Made by a program: the position numbers and the translations under genes
Shown here: piece after piece, positions 12,890 to 26,800 of the stretch
Numbering within the stretch: position 1 is the first letter of the stretch
Layout: each line of letters opens with the position of its first letter
The notes under the pieces: generated by a model
The model's database searches: none
The model's input: the letters and a program-made list of their open reading frames with translations, nothing else
Told to the model about the DNA's origin: nothing
Assembly (NCBI RefSeq): GCF_030704535.1
Contig: NC_081818.1
Span: 24,467,001 to 24,531,000, forward strand
Direction of reading: 5' to 3'
DNA length: 64,000 nt
Source: Vitis vinifera
Lineage: Eukaryota > Streptophyta > Magnoliopsida > Vitales > Vitaceae

Positions 12890-14880
12890 TTTCATGGTAT
12901 GACATCCTTATCAATACTAATTATGTCCATGATCACTTGAAAAGAAAAAACATTATGAATAATAGTGTTATTTTGATCCAATTTTTTCTTGGTGAGCCAT
13001 TGAAATCTCTTCTTTTCAAGCATAATGTTCCTTTAGAGGCAAACCTTTTAATTTGTTTCTTGTAGGCCTACTTGATTTTTTGTCTCTTTATGGTGACCAT
13101 CTCAACTTGAAAGCAAGTGATAATTTCTATGACCTTTTTCGAATTCTAAACTTTTCAAGAGTTTCAACATTTTCATATATTCTTCTTAGTATTTTCCTTT
13201 ATCAAGGAATTGTATCATTTGAGTCATCTATTTGTTAATTCTCAAGTAGGAACAACAACCCGTGTTGGAGGATTTTTAGCTAAGATATATAACTTTATCC
13301 ATTTCTTTGTGTTAATAAATGCATCAAATAATTTATTTGCAAGACATTGCAAGTGAATGATCCTCTAAGCTTCTAATTCACTTTGATTTGATTAAGGATC
13401 GAGATAAGATGAAATTGATGCATTCAGAAATCAACTTTTCTTCCCTCGATGATTGGCAAACAGTTTTATTAAAATTACAATTCACAAAACGTGTTGTAAA
13501 AAAGGATCACTTGTTAGGAGTTTAAGATGATAGATGAAGAATCAAGACCCTACATAATAAATCTCAAATCTTGAAAGGAACCCATTTTAGTGTTTTGTGT
13601 AGGTGCAATTGATGCATATATTACACAATTGAAGATTTGTACATAGGAGATATTTGATTGTTTTCCGATTACAAGTTGTAAAGAGTAGTATTTATAGTCA
13701 AGTGCAAGTCAAATTTGGATTAAGACCCTACATAATAGCATATCCTAGGCATAAAGTAGAAAATTTGGATTTCATAAGGCGTTGAACAATCAATTAGAGA
13801 TATGTAATGAGGAATTAATCCAAATTCACATATAATGGTTAACAAATATTTTGGATGTAAATTCACCAACATTATGTACACATTGTGCTAATTAGATAAT
13901 CCGTAAATTGAGACATAATCAAATTTCTATGCAAGGAGTCTATAAAATACAACATTGCTAGTAGAAAGTAAGCAAAGTGCAACATTATGAGTAGAAAGTA
14001 GACAAAGGAGTGACCACCTAGTTGAGGTATCTATTAAAACCTTGAAATATCAATGACCCTAAAGATGGGTGGATAAGCTCGCATACGTCCCCTTAAAATT
14101 GTTTTAAAAAGGCTATTGACTTGTAGACATTGTAATAACAAATGATTTAATGATCAATTTACCTCAAAACTAATAACACAATACAAATCATTGGCTAAAA
14201 GAACCTTCTAATTCTTTAAAGGATGCCTATGAGAATTGATTATGATAGGATGTATCATAAAGAGGAGCCTAGGAAGTCTATAAAACAAAGCATCAACCAA
14301 TGTCACAATTTGTAAATAATTTACATATGATTTTACTAAACCAATTTATGGAACGTGTTAAACGATTATGTCATATTACCCATATGATTATCATGATCAT
14401 CTTAAGTCATCATAAACTAATTATTAAACATGTTCGAGTTTAGTAAATTTTCAACATTTGATGCATTGAAACCCAACAATGAGATTTTGGTGTCATGACT
14501 CCCAACATACATAGAGCAACATCACTAAGATTCTCCTTCAATGGAGATGAAACCAAATACAGTCATTTTTATTTATTCATCATACCAAATTGTAGAGCAT
14601 CTAGTTTATTTTAGTTCAACCTTTCTTTCTTTCCACACTTTGCAAGATAAAGAACATAAATCTCCAATATAGAAGACAAAAAAATTCAGAATTAAGGAAG
14701 GCAGAGACCACCACCATCCACACAAACCCAACATAAATGTACAAGTAGTAGTATTGTCCCTGTAAACAGAGAGGAACAGCAAAGAAAACCAGTATTCCAC
14801 TTTAATAATATAAAGATTTATCAGACTAATAAAAAAAGGGAAAAGGGAACACACCGGACACAAAAATTCCCCAAACCACA
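12890..14880. other. AT-rich intergenic DNA downstream of the syntaxin gene
   Basis: Several open frames of 60-107 codons occur by chance, none with family features. The part adjacent to 14883 is likely the 3' untranslated region of the minus-strand syntaxin gene. The copia relic on its left may extend into 12890-13250, but I cannot recognise domains there. Confidence 0.45.
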
Positions 14881-14882
14881 CA

Positions 14883-17800
14883 CTATATGATAAGCACAAT
14901 AAGAAGAATGACCACCACCAACACGACAATTGCCAGCACCCACCAACACTGTTGAGAAACAGGTATAGATAATGTAGTCAGGGCGAAATCAAAGATTTTA
15001 ACAAAATCATGAAAAAAAAAAAACTGGAACAGAACATTCAGATTCTGAAAGAAACTAGTAGAACACTCGCAAACATTTTTGCATCTTTTCCACCTAGAAC
15101 TTATGATATACTTAAAGGCTTATACTATCATGACACCTTTCTGATGTAACCTTATGAAAATGCCTTTGGATACCCAAATTTGAATTTGGGAGTTTAGTCC
15201 CTATTTGACAACTCTTTTTAAAAACTATTTTCTCTTCTTTAGAACAAAAAAACAGGAAAACACTTTTGACAATAAAAAACTATTTTCTATTTTTTGTTCT
15301 CGAAAATAGAAAACATGGTGTTTTCAAATAACATCATTTAGTTGTTTTCAATTGTTTTTACTTGTTTTCTAAAGACTATTTTAAAAAATAATTGTACAAA
15401 CATGAAGAATGATTAAAAATAAAACACTTGATATAAAAATTATTCTTAAAATATATTTAAAAACATTAAAAATAGGTTAAAAACAAATTAGGTCCAAGGA
15501 GACTTACTTTACAAAACATTATATAACTATTCTCACAAACTGTTTTTGAGAACTGTTTTTGAAAACGGTTACCAAACAAGCCCTTAGTTTTTTATTCCAA
15601 GTGAAAAATGAATATTCTTACAAGCAATAGTTTCTTAGGGCTGGATATGGGCCCCCAACAAATCTACCATTGTAGGAAGAAACAATTTAATCTCTTAGCA
15701 TTTTTTCATGGAATTGATTTTTTTTTTTGATAAGTAAAGAGAAATATATTAAACAGAAAGAGGAGACACCAAACTAGCGCCCTCTAGGTATACACGGAGT
15801 ATACAAAAGCAGCCCACAGACTCTAAACCAAGGAAGGGGAAAGAACAACCCCTACCCTTACTTAAAGCCTAGCCACTCAAAAAAGCTAATAAGAGAACAA
15901 GAGCTCAAAACTATAAACACCCTAACCCAAGACCACAAATTACATACAAAAGAATGTTTCAGCCTTCGGAGTGAAAACACCTCATCCCCAAAAGCCAACA
16001 AATTTCTTTCATTCCATACTGACCAAAATATACATAAGGGGGTCATTTGCCACTCCTTTTTATGGGTTTTCCCCACAAATGCTCCATGCCATCCAAGGAG
16101 AGTTTCCTTAACTGAACCAGAGAGAACCTAAGCCACACCAAAGAGAGAAAAAAGAAGATTCCACAATGCCTGCGTCTTAACACAATGAAGTAAAAGGTGA
16201 TCCACCGTTTCTGCTTCAGAAAGGCAAAGAAAACACCTATTTGCTAAAGAGTACCCCCTCCTCTGGAGTTGCTCCAAAGTTAAGATTTTGCCCCAGGAGG
16301 CTTCCCAAGGGAAGAAAGCTACCTTAGGAGGCACATACGCTCTCCAAATACTATCATAAGGGAACAAAGCAGATTCTCCAGAATAGAATAAAGCGACTTG
16401 AATGAGAAATCTCCACTTCTAGATGTTGTCCAAACCACCTTATCCTCGTCCCCCCTTTGCACCCTAAAGGCTTGGATTTTTAGCATAAACCACTCCACCA
16501 TCTCAATTTCCCAATCATTAAGCGCCCTTGAGAAAAACGGGGTCCAACCATCCCCTACACCATCTGGGTTCCACACATCCAATACCCAGGCATCTTTAGC
16601 CAGGGAAATGGCAAATAAAGAAGGGAAGGACTCGCAAAGAGGCTCATCTCCACACCACTTATCCTTCCAGAATCTCACTCTCCTACCATTACCCACGCGG
16701 TAGGCTAAACTACTATTCATACCTAACCACTCCTTTCTAATAGCTTTCCAAAGCCCTACTCCATGCCTCCCACTTACGGCCCGCGTACACCATCCCCCCT
16801 CCTCTACACCATATTTGTGATTGATCGCTTGCTTCCACAAAGCCTCACTTTCAATGGCAAAGCGCCAATTCCACTTACCCAAGAGAGCTTTATTCATCAA
16901 AGCTAAATTTCTCACCCCCAAAGCACCTTTCTTTCTTTCCAGACAAACCAAGTTCCACCTAACAAGATGTGGCCTCTGTTCAAGTGCACCTCCCCCCCAC
17001 AGGAAGTCCCTCTGAATCTTCTCCAACCTCAGCCTTACTTTTCTGGGCAAAAAGAAAAGAGACATGAAGTAAATCAGCAAACTAGATAGAGTGCTCCGAA
17101 TTAGGGTGAGTCTTCCCCCTTTTGATATATATTGTCTCTTCCACATAGCCAGCCTTTTCTGAAACCTCTCTTCAACACTATCCCATACCACCTTTGATTT
17201 GAAGGGTGCCCCCAAAGGCAGACCCAAATAACAGGAAGGCAAACCACCCACTTTACAGCCCAACTCCAAAGTCAAATCCTTTATATCATTCACCCTCCCC
17301 ATCGGAATAAGCTCACTCTTCTCCAAGTTAACTCTCAACCCTGAGCAAGCCTCAAACCACATGAGAAGCCAGCTTAGATTCATTAACTGATCCTGAGACT
17401 CCTCACAAAACACCAAGGTGTCATCCGCAAAAAGCAAGTGAGATATTAGAATCCCTTCTCCACCCCTACCTCTTACTCTCCACCCTGATAAAAAGCCCCC
17501 ACTAATGGCTCTTCTCATTAAGCAACTAAACACCTCCATAACTATCACGAACAGATAAGGGGATAGGGGGTCTCCTTGTCTCAAACCCCTTGAACTTTGG
17601 AAAAATCCGGAGGGAACCATTTATAAGAATAGAGTATCATACAGTAGAGATACACCACTCTATCCACTTAATCCATCTCTCCCCAAAGCCCATTTTTTTT
17701 AGCACCGCCAACAAGAACTTCCAACAGACGTGATCATAGGCTTTCTCTATATCCAACTTGCACATCACACCCCCTTGATTGCTTTTCAACCTGGAATCCA

Positions 17801-20800
17801 CAACCTCATTTGCAATCAAAACTGCATCAAGAATTTGTCTACCCTCCACAAAGGCATTTTGGGGTTCCGAAATCACTTTTCCCATTACCTTCTTGATTCT
17901 ATTTGTCAACACCTTGACCAATAACTTGTAAAGGCTTCCCACAAGGCTAATCGGTCTGAAATCTTTCAAATCTTCTGCACTTCCCTTCTTAGGGACTAAA
18001 ACCAAGAAGGTGGCATTTAGAGATCTTACAAATCTGCCCCTTTCATGAAATTCTCTAAAAAAGCCCATAATCTCACCTTTACCACATCCCACCCAAAAAG
18101 CCAAAACGCCATGGTAAAACCATCTGGCCCCGGGGCTTCAAATGGGGCTTCATATCCAAATACATTTGAAATATATTTGAAGAATCTTCAAGGCCTTCAA
18201 ATCTTTAAAGCCTCTTTGAATTATCAAAATCTTCAAAGGTTCAAAATATGAAAATACTAGGGAAAAAAAAAAAAAAAAAAACTCTTCTATCCAAGCAAAG
18301 GCTGCAAAAATTTAAATACATCCAAGATCAAATTGATTAAGTCCTCAAGCAAATGAAGGTTGCAAAGGCCCAAAAAGCTTCTCTTACCTGAGATCAAGCT
18401 GCTCAAGCTCCTGACCAGCATTGTTCAAGTCAAGTTTCAGGAGCTTAAGGAACCTTTTCTACAGTTGGACCTTAATAAAGCCCATCAAGGTTTGGAGCAG
18501 TTTGTCTTGCAGTAAAGAAGCTTTTGCAACCTTAACTAGGAAAATGCTAACAAGGGCTTCGACATAAATGATCTCAGATAGAAGAAGCTTGGTACCAATT
18601 TGAATCTTAAAGAACTTGACAACCAAGGTGTGGAGCAGTTTGTTTTGCATTCAAGAAGTTTTTGCAACCTCAACGAGGACAATAGCAATAATGGCTTCAA
18701 TAGCTTGATCTTAGAAAAAAGAAGCTTCACGGATATTTGAATTTTGAAGATCGTGACAACTCAAAAAAACTTTCAAGCCTTGAAAATCAAGAAGACTTTG
18801 AAGATCTTTGAAGCATTTTTTGAATCTTGAACATGTTGACAACTAACAAAAGCTTTCAAACCTTGAAGATTTTCTAGACTTTGAAGAAGATCTTCAAGGC
18901 ATTCAATATTTTCAAAGACTTTGAAGAAGATCTTTGAAGCATTCTTTGAATCTTGAAGATCTTGACAACTAAAAAAAGCTTTCAAGCTTTCAAGCCTTGA
19001 TGATCTTGAAGATTTTGAAGAAGATCTTCAAGCCATTCAATATCTTTTAAGACCCAAAGATGCTCTAAGAACCCGAAGCCTTTCACCTAAAGAAGCTTGG
19101 AGACCTTTCTCTTGAAGAAATTTTGAAAACTTTCAAAGAAGCTTTTCTCTCTCTCCAACTTTGCATCTTTTGAATTGTGCTTTGAAGAATTAGAGTTTTC
19201 CCCTACTTATAAAGGTTAGAATTTGGGGTAGGAAGACAATAGCCCTTAATTTTTTTGAGGGGATAATTTAATATTATTTAAATAATTAATAATTTAATTT
19301 AATTATCTAAGTGTCTAAATTTATTTTTTATTTAATCAAAAAATAACTTATGTTCCTATCGTGTGGGCCCTTTGTATACATGTCATTTTTTGTTCATAGA
19401 AATTCATACCATGTGACAACTTCTAATTGGTTAGAATTTGATTAACTATACACTTTATTTTTATTTTTTTTGTTGGTGCATATTAACTTGATTTGTTCCT
19501 TTTTTTATTATTATTATTATTTTATTTTATTTTTATAGGCAAACAAGAGAATATATTAAAAGTGCCAAGAGAGCTAGCACACGAGAGTCCACAAGACGTA
19601 TACAACGGGCACCAAGAGGTAAAGCAAAAAAGAGAGAAGACAAAAAACTACTCCCTCCCTCAATAGAAAACTGGCCAATCTATAAAATTCAATAAAGACA
19701 GAGAGCCTTTTTTTTTTGATAGGTAAATAGAAGAATAGATCCAATAAAGACAACGAGCCTTTATCTATCTACACCTTGAGCCACAAATAGAGATTCTTAA
19801 GGAAAGTGCTTTTGAGACTTTGATCAGGCATCTCCTCAATATTAACTTGATTTGTACATATGGAATATCATAAAAGTTAAATTTCAAACACTACATGAAG
19901 GAATTGTCTGATCACAAAAATTTCTTAGCGTTGTGTACAAATTTTCTAGTTAGCAAGCAAAAGATGAAATTGAAGTTCTGTGCCTATATCAAGTATTCTA
20001 GTTGTAACCTCTCCCTTTCAACTTTATTTAGTTTTTGGTTTTTCATCTTCAAACTTACAAAAGATACCTATATATCTTACCAGAATGAAAGATGCAATTA
20101 TCTATATTAATACTTTATGGCCTATTTGATGGTGGAATGAGAACTATTATTTGCTTTCAGAAAGACAAACAAAAAATAACACAAAGAAACTTATTTCCTA
20201 CCGTGGTTTCAAAAACTGTTTTGGAAAACATTTAAAAAAAATGAACATTTTCACTATCATCAATTTTGAAAATGAAAATGTTCTTTTTCATTTCTGCGAC
20301 CAAACAAACAATAATATTTGTGAGAGCATCAAAATTTAGACAGCCTAAAAAGGTCCCTTTTCCCAATTTCATCTACTGATCTATTTATGGTGTATCTATA
20401 AATAGAGCAAGTGAAGCAAGCCAAAAACTGTGTTAATATTTTATATTAATTGGATGCAAAGGTGTTCACTACTTACCCATGAAGATCTAGATTTCACACT
20501 TTTAGAAGCCTTAGAAAGCTGTGCTGTAGCTTGTGTTGTTGCGGCAGAGGAGGCCTCGATATTTGAGTGAATGTCATCTGTTATAATAAAACAAATTACC
20601 TTTAAGATAAAGCAAAAGCAGAAAGCTCCATAGTTGGAAAGAAAGAAAAATAATCCTTTTAGTGAGTATTATGAAACTTACCAATGACCACACCCTGCTC
20701 ATGAACTAGAACAGCTAGGTCCCTAAATATCTCATTTGCCTGTCCAATTTGATCTTGTATCTCCTTAATTCCCTGTTCTCTCTCCTCAATTATGGCCTCA

Positions 20801-23800
20801 TTGAATGCAATTTCATTTCCCAGAAATAGTACCTCTTGCCTGCAAGTATTTTGTTTAAAAAAGCTGATTGTGATAGGAGGTTTTTCCAAGTTGCCCAAAA
20901 CAAATAATAATGAAGTGCCATAAAGTAGATTGGATCAATATATCGTAAGGTATATATGCCGGCTTTAAAATGCTAGAACTACATTTTAAAATAAGATGCA
21001 GCAATGCTAAGTTCATATTGAGAAACTATGAACCTGTTTAGAAGCCATCCATACTCACTAACTTTAATGAACAGATATAGACATAAATTGAAACTTTAGA
21101 ATCTTATAGCAATCTATTCAGAAAGGTCAAATTCATAGTGTTCTTGCTATAAGTGTCCAGTGTCAACTAGATCAACAAGCTATACTTCAAGAACATACCA
21201 TTGAAGTTCACCATGAATCTTTGGGTACCTATGATGATGTTTGTTGATACTATCATTTCCCTCAGCTTTGATAATTACCAAGTTGCCTTCTGCCAAACAG
21301 TTTCAAGCCTTTTGGTCAAACAGTTTAAACCAGATTTAATTATCATCCTACAGTGCTTCCCTCTTCTTTTTTCTTTTAATAAACACCTCCATGAGTTCTT
21401 CATCTTGGACACCTTGCTATTTAAGAAGGTGATACGGAGCCCAGCTATAAAAAGGTGTTTGGTCGTATGCTTTTTTTTTTTGATAGATAAACCCACAGAA
21501 AATATATTAGAAAAAGGGTGCTTAAGAGGCAACCCGAAGCATACATGGAGTATACATGAGTCACCAAAAGGCAAGAATAAAAAAGGCAAACATTCACCAG
21601 CCCTCAACAAGAACCCAACCAATCAACAAAGTTAATTAAAGAAAAGGGTCCTACATCTAAACAAGACTTACCCCAAGACCAAAGATTACAAACAAACGAA
21701 TTTTTCATTCTTTGAATCGACAAATCTTCATTATAAAAAACTATCCTGTTTCTTTCCTTCCAAATCATCCAAAATAAACAGAGAGGAGCTGCTAGCCAAG
21801 CCTTTCTATACTTCTTGTCCACAAAGGAAGCAAGCCAACCTAAAAGAGTGTCTCTAAAGGCCTAGCCGTAAGCGGAAGGACCCAATTAACACCAAACAAA
21901 GTAAACACGAGATCCCACAAAACCCTCGCCTTGGAGCAGACCACATCTGAAAAAACTTCTCTATGATCTCCATACAAAGTTGACCTTGGTCAGGAGTATG
22001 GTTCTTATGAAGAATGGACTCCTACAATTTTGGGACCGCTACAATGTTAGAGACTTAGGATCATCTCTCCTCAGACCAAAGATTAACCAATATAATGGAC
22101 TTAACCCATGAACAATGTGGTTGATTAACCAAACTACAGGCATGGATATAAACCAACTAACGGTTTTTAATAAACATTGACGAGTAGTTGGCTTCATGCT
22201 TCCCATCATCCTTTTCATTCTCAATGAAGCAACTAGGAATTGGAAGCAGAAGACAGAGGGAAAAGGTACCCAGTTGACCACGCTTCAAATGGCATAACAG
22301 AAGCTGAAGGACCTTTTTTTTTTTTTTTTGATCAGTAAGTGATATATGTATTGATAAAGAGACGCTAAAGAAGCGACTCAAATAGATACAGTATAGAAAA
22401 AACGACTCACCCCCTTACAAAAGAACCCACCCCTCTATGAAAGCACAAAAAACCCTCTTCCTTAATACATGCACACCCAATCTATAAAATCTAATAAGGT
22501 CGAAGGACCATCTTTTATCCACACTTTGGTTTCTGACCATAGCAAATACACAAAGGAAATTTTCAGCTTTTGTATAGATAGCACCCCGTCCTCAAAAGCA
22601 ATTGAATTTCTAGCCTTCCAAATGACCCAAAACAAGCATAACGGTCCCAAAAGCCACGTCACCTTCCTCTTCTTGCCCATAATGGAACCTCTCCAACCTA
22701 TTAGAGTTTCCTTAACCGAACGCGGAAAAACCCAAGAGACTCCAAAAAAAGAGAGGAGCAAGGTCCACACCTCCCTTGTTCTTTCACAATGAAGGAGGAA
22801 GTGGTCAATTGACTCCCCGCACTTTTGGCAAAGAAAGCACCTATTTGCCAAAGCCCAACCCCTCTTTTGCAGACGGTCCAAAGTTAGGACTCTATCCCAC
22901 GACGCCTCCCACACAAAGAAGCTTATCTTGGGTTGAGCATAAGACATCCAAATAATCTTTGAAGGAAACCAAGCTGACGACACCGGCTGCATTACCCTAT
23001 ACAAGGACTTTACCGAAAAAACCCCATCCTTTGATTCCACCCATCTCACCCTGTCCTCCTCATCCATCCTCACCATCTTTCCTTCCAAACACCTAAGTAA
23101 CCTTCCCACTTCTTCCAATTCCCAATCATTAAACGGCCTATTGAAAGTAGGAGTCCAACTTCCCCTCCTATCCCCCTCGGCTGTCCACACTTCATTTACC
23201 CATGCCTCTTTTGACGTTGCTATGGAAAATAAAGAAGGGAAAGTCTCGCTTAAAGGGCTGGTACCACACCACTTATCTTTCCAAAACCTCACATTCTTAC
23301 CATCCCCCACCTCATAGCCAAAAAAAGGGGTTACAAATTGTCCGACCTTATTTATAGCTTTCCACAAACCAACCCCATAAGCCTCCCTAATCTCACAAGA
23401 TCTCCATCCTCCTTTCTCCTCCCCATACTTCCTTCTAATCACCTGATTCCATAAGGCCGTTTTCTCGTTAGCAAAACGCCATGCCCACTTTCCCAGGAGA
23501 GCCTTATTGAACAAACCAAGACTCTTTACCCCCAACCCTCCTTTACCTTTATCATCACACACAATCGACCACCTTACTAAGTGAGGTTTCTGCTCAAGAG
23601 CGCCTCCTCCCCACAGAAAATCTCTTTGTATCTTTTCCAGTCTTATCCTAACCGCCCTTGGAATTTGGAAGATGGACATGAAATAGATTGGCAAGTTGGA
23701 CAAAGTACTCCGAATTAAGGTAATCCTTCCTCCTTTTGAAATGTACTGTCGCTTCCACATAGCCAATCTCCTTACAGCTATACAGTTCCCCAAGTTTGAA

Positions 23801-26800
23801 TGCTTATTTATAAAGAAAATGCATACTTTCTATCCACTTAAATCTTCAGATTTGTCAGCATTGCAAATAATGAGCATGTTTATGGTTATTTTTACTAAAT
23901 AATTCGAAGTGAATTGAACTTCTGCCGAATCCACCAAGTTCCTTTATTTGTGCATTTATTTATTTGGATTTGATAAGTTCCTGATAAGTTGGGCAATCCT
24001 ATTAAATGGAAAGAGAAATACTAAATGAACACTCAAAATTTTTTATGACAATACCAAGCTCTGAAAACTCCACTCAAAGAATACAATGCAAATCATATTT
24101 TATATGAATTACAATCTTTAAAATTGATATCTTTTGAGACACCAGTAATTTATGATAAGCAAATTCCAATTACATCTTTAAGTTTAGATGAGATGCCACA
24201 GAGAGATGAAAAAGATACTGAAATCTCTATTAATAATAACAATTAAATCTGATTTGCCGGGGTAATCAAATACTTGCCTCTTCTGTCCTACTAGAAAAGG
24301 CTGGTTCTCCTGATCCATATTAAGTGCCAAGTACTCATCAGAGCTGGAGCTGTGTTTGGAAAGCCAAAACATATTAACTATAAAACCAACTGATGACATC
24401 AAGAAAGTAACTAATTACTGAAATACAAAAAGGAACATGTATCTATTTTTACGCTGGAGGTATGGATGATGGAGCAGAAGGCGAATAAGTGGACTCGCGC
24501 TCAGCAGCAAGCTGTTGAACTTTCTGGAATTCTTGCAAGGTAGTTTGAAAATCTCTTGCAAGCTTTGCATCCTCAACTTTCTTACTTGGCTGAAGAATCG
24601 ATCAAAAATAATGTTGGACATTTCAATCAGGAGTTAGAACACACAAAGCCTTTTCATAAATAAAAAAAAGCCAATCAAGGCATATTGATGCCATTTAGAA
24701 ACATGTGTAGAGAATCCGTGAAGAATCTTTTTTCCTTAATTAGAGTTTTTGGTTATAATTGTATATTAGCTGGCTGATTTGATTTATTAGTCAGGATATT
24801 ATAGGAAATTAGGTGTATTAGCTGTAGAGATACCTTAGTCCTCATAGTCTAGCTGGTAGTCTCAATTTCCCTTTTTTATTCTTAACAATACTGTGTATAT
24901 ATTCAGCCCTTATATAAAAATTTGGATTTCTTTTCCTAAGAAAACCACATGGTATCAGAGCCGAATATTTGGCCAGAGAGTGAGTGATATCGTCACCTTC
25001 CTGAAAGAGAGATGGCAGAGAAAGGATCTGAGGTAGGAGAGAAGCTGGCGGCCATTTCAAATCCCTCTTCGACTGAAAACCCAGCGATTTAGATAACAGC
25101 CCTTAAACTGAACTGAGAAAATTTTCTCCGATGGGCACCATCAGTAAGATTCTTCATAAGTGGTAGAGGCAAGATGGGGTATTTGGATGACACACACAAG
25201 CCTGTTTTGCCCAAAGAAGCTGGGTATCAAACCTGGTTTGTTGAAAACTCAATAGTGATGACTTGGTTGATCAATTCTATGGAGCCAGAAATCAGCCAAG
25301 GGTATATACTTTACAACACAGCAAAGGAGATTTGGGATGCAGCTAATCTAATGTACTCAAATCTGGGAAACGACTCTAAACTCTGAGTTGAGTGAGAAGG
25401 CAAGGGCAATTCAGCAAGGAGACTTGCTGGTAATGACCTATTTCACTTCTTTAAATATTCTGTATCAAGAAATTGATTTGTACCAGGATATTGTGTGGAA
25501 AAACCCGGAGGATCATGCCACATATCGAAAGTTGATTGAAAAGGAAAGAGTCTTTAAATTTCTTTCTGGTTTGCGATATGAATTTGATCAAGAAAGGGGC
25601 AGGATTTTGAGTAACTCGCCCATTCCATCTCTTCGGGAGGTCTTCAACTCGATAAAGAGAGAAGAGAGTCGCATAGGCTTTATGATGAGTGGACTGAAAT
25701 CAACAACAACTGAAACATCTGCATTATCAACAGCAAATCAGCCAACTGCAGGAAACAAAAATATTGGAGCAAATTCGGTCTATGTTGCAGGGAAAAATGA
25801 AGGGAAGAAGGATGACAAGGATAGTATATGGTGCGACCATTGCCAAAAACCACGACACACAAGAGATAGCTGCTGGAAAATTCATGGGAGACCAGTGAAT
25901 TTACCCCAGAACTTTGGCAAAGGTCATGGCTAGAATAATGGTGGTGGAGGACGAGGCTGGAACCCAGCATTAGGTGGGGGCCGAGGCTTTCAAGCAGTAG
26001 CAGATTTTTCAAAACAGACCAAGCACAAGGAGATACTGGAGTTCCAAACCCTACCAAAGAGCAACTTGAGCAATTCTATAAGTTTATATTCTAAAATTCC
26101 CAAAATGCTACTTCTGCAAATTTGGCCCAAGTAATTTTAGTACAACCCTTTCTACTAAGTACTTGAAATCTGACTCCTGGATCTTATAGATTCAGGAGCA
26201 ACCGATCATATGACTGGGAATTCAAGTATGTTTTGTTCTTATACTCCTTGTAATGGGACTCAAATGGTAAAAATTGTCGATGGTTCCTTAACTAAAGTAA
26301 AAGGAATAGGCATTGTTCAAATTTCTGAGAGCCTGAGTCTCAAATCTGTATTACATATGCCTAACTTGTCTTGCAATCTTGTTTCCATTAGCAAACTTAC
26401 CAAAGACTTGAACTACATTGCTAATTTTCACCCAAACCATTGTGTTTTTCAGGATCTGTGTAAGGGGAAGAAGATTGACAATGCTAGGGAGGTTGATGGA
26501 CTATGGATGTATCTTTCTTTGAAAATCAGCCTTACAACACCCAAAATTCTCTTCAGGGGGAGATTAGAGGAGAAGAGAATTTTTGGGAAGTATCCCAAGG
26601 AAAGGAGATGGGGGAAGAGATAGGAGAAATTGGAGGAGTTCTTGAGATAGGAGAAATTAGAGGAATTCTTGAAAATATTTCAGTTGGAGAAGAAAAAAAG
26701 GGAAAGAGCCAGAAGAAAAAATTGAGAAAGAGAAGGAGTGCATTACATATTCTAGGAGAAGAGGAAGAAATCCATATCCTCCTATAGAGGGTCAATCTTC

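Noticed and set aside
18180-19090. CRISPR array or satellite DNA
   Set aside because: Repeats are imperfect, contiguous and without unique spacers, in a plant intron; the copy number is too low for a satellite.
21201-21635. Plus-strand frame of 144 codons in syntaxin intron 4
   Set aside because: It runs into the antisense poly(A) tail of a LINE (lysine-rich end) and has no recognisable domain.
26540-26795. Glu/Lys-rich frame as a separate host gene
   Set aside because: It is in-line with the copia polyprotein between the integrase end and the RT and lies inside the LTRs.
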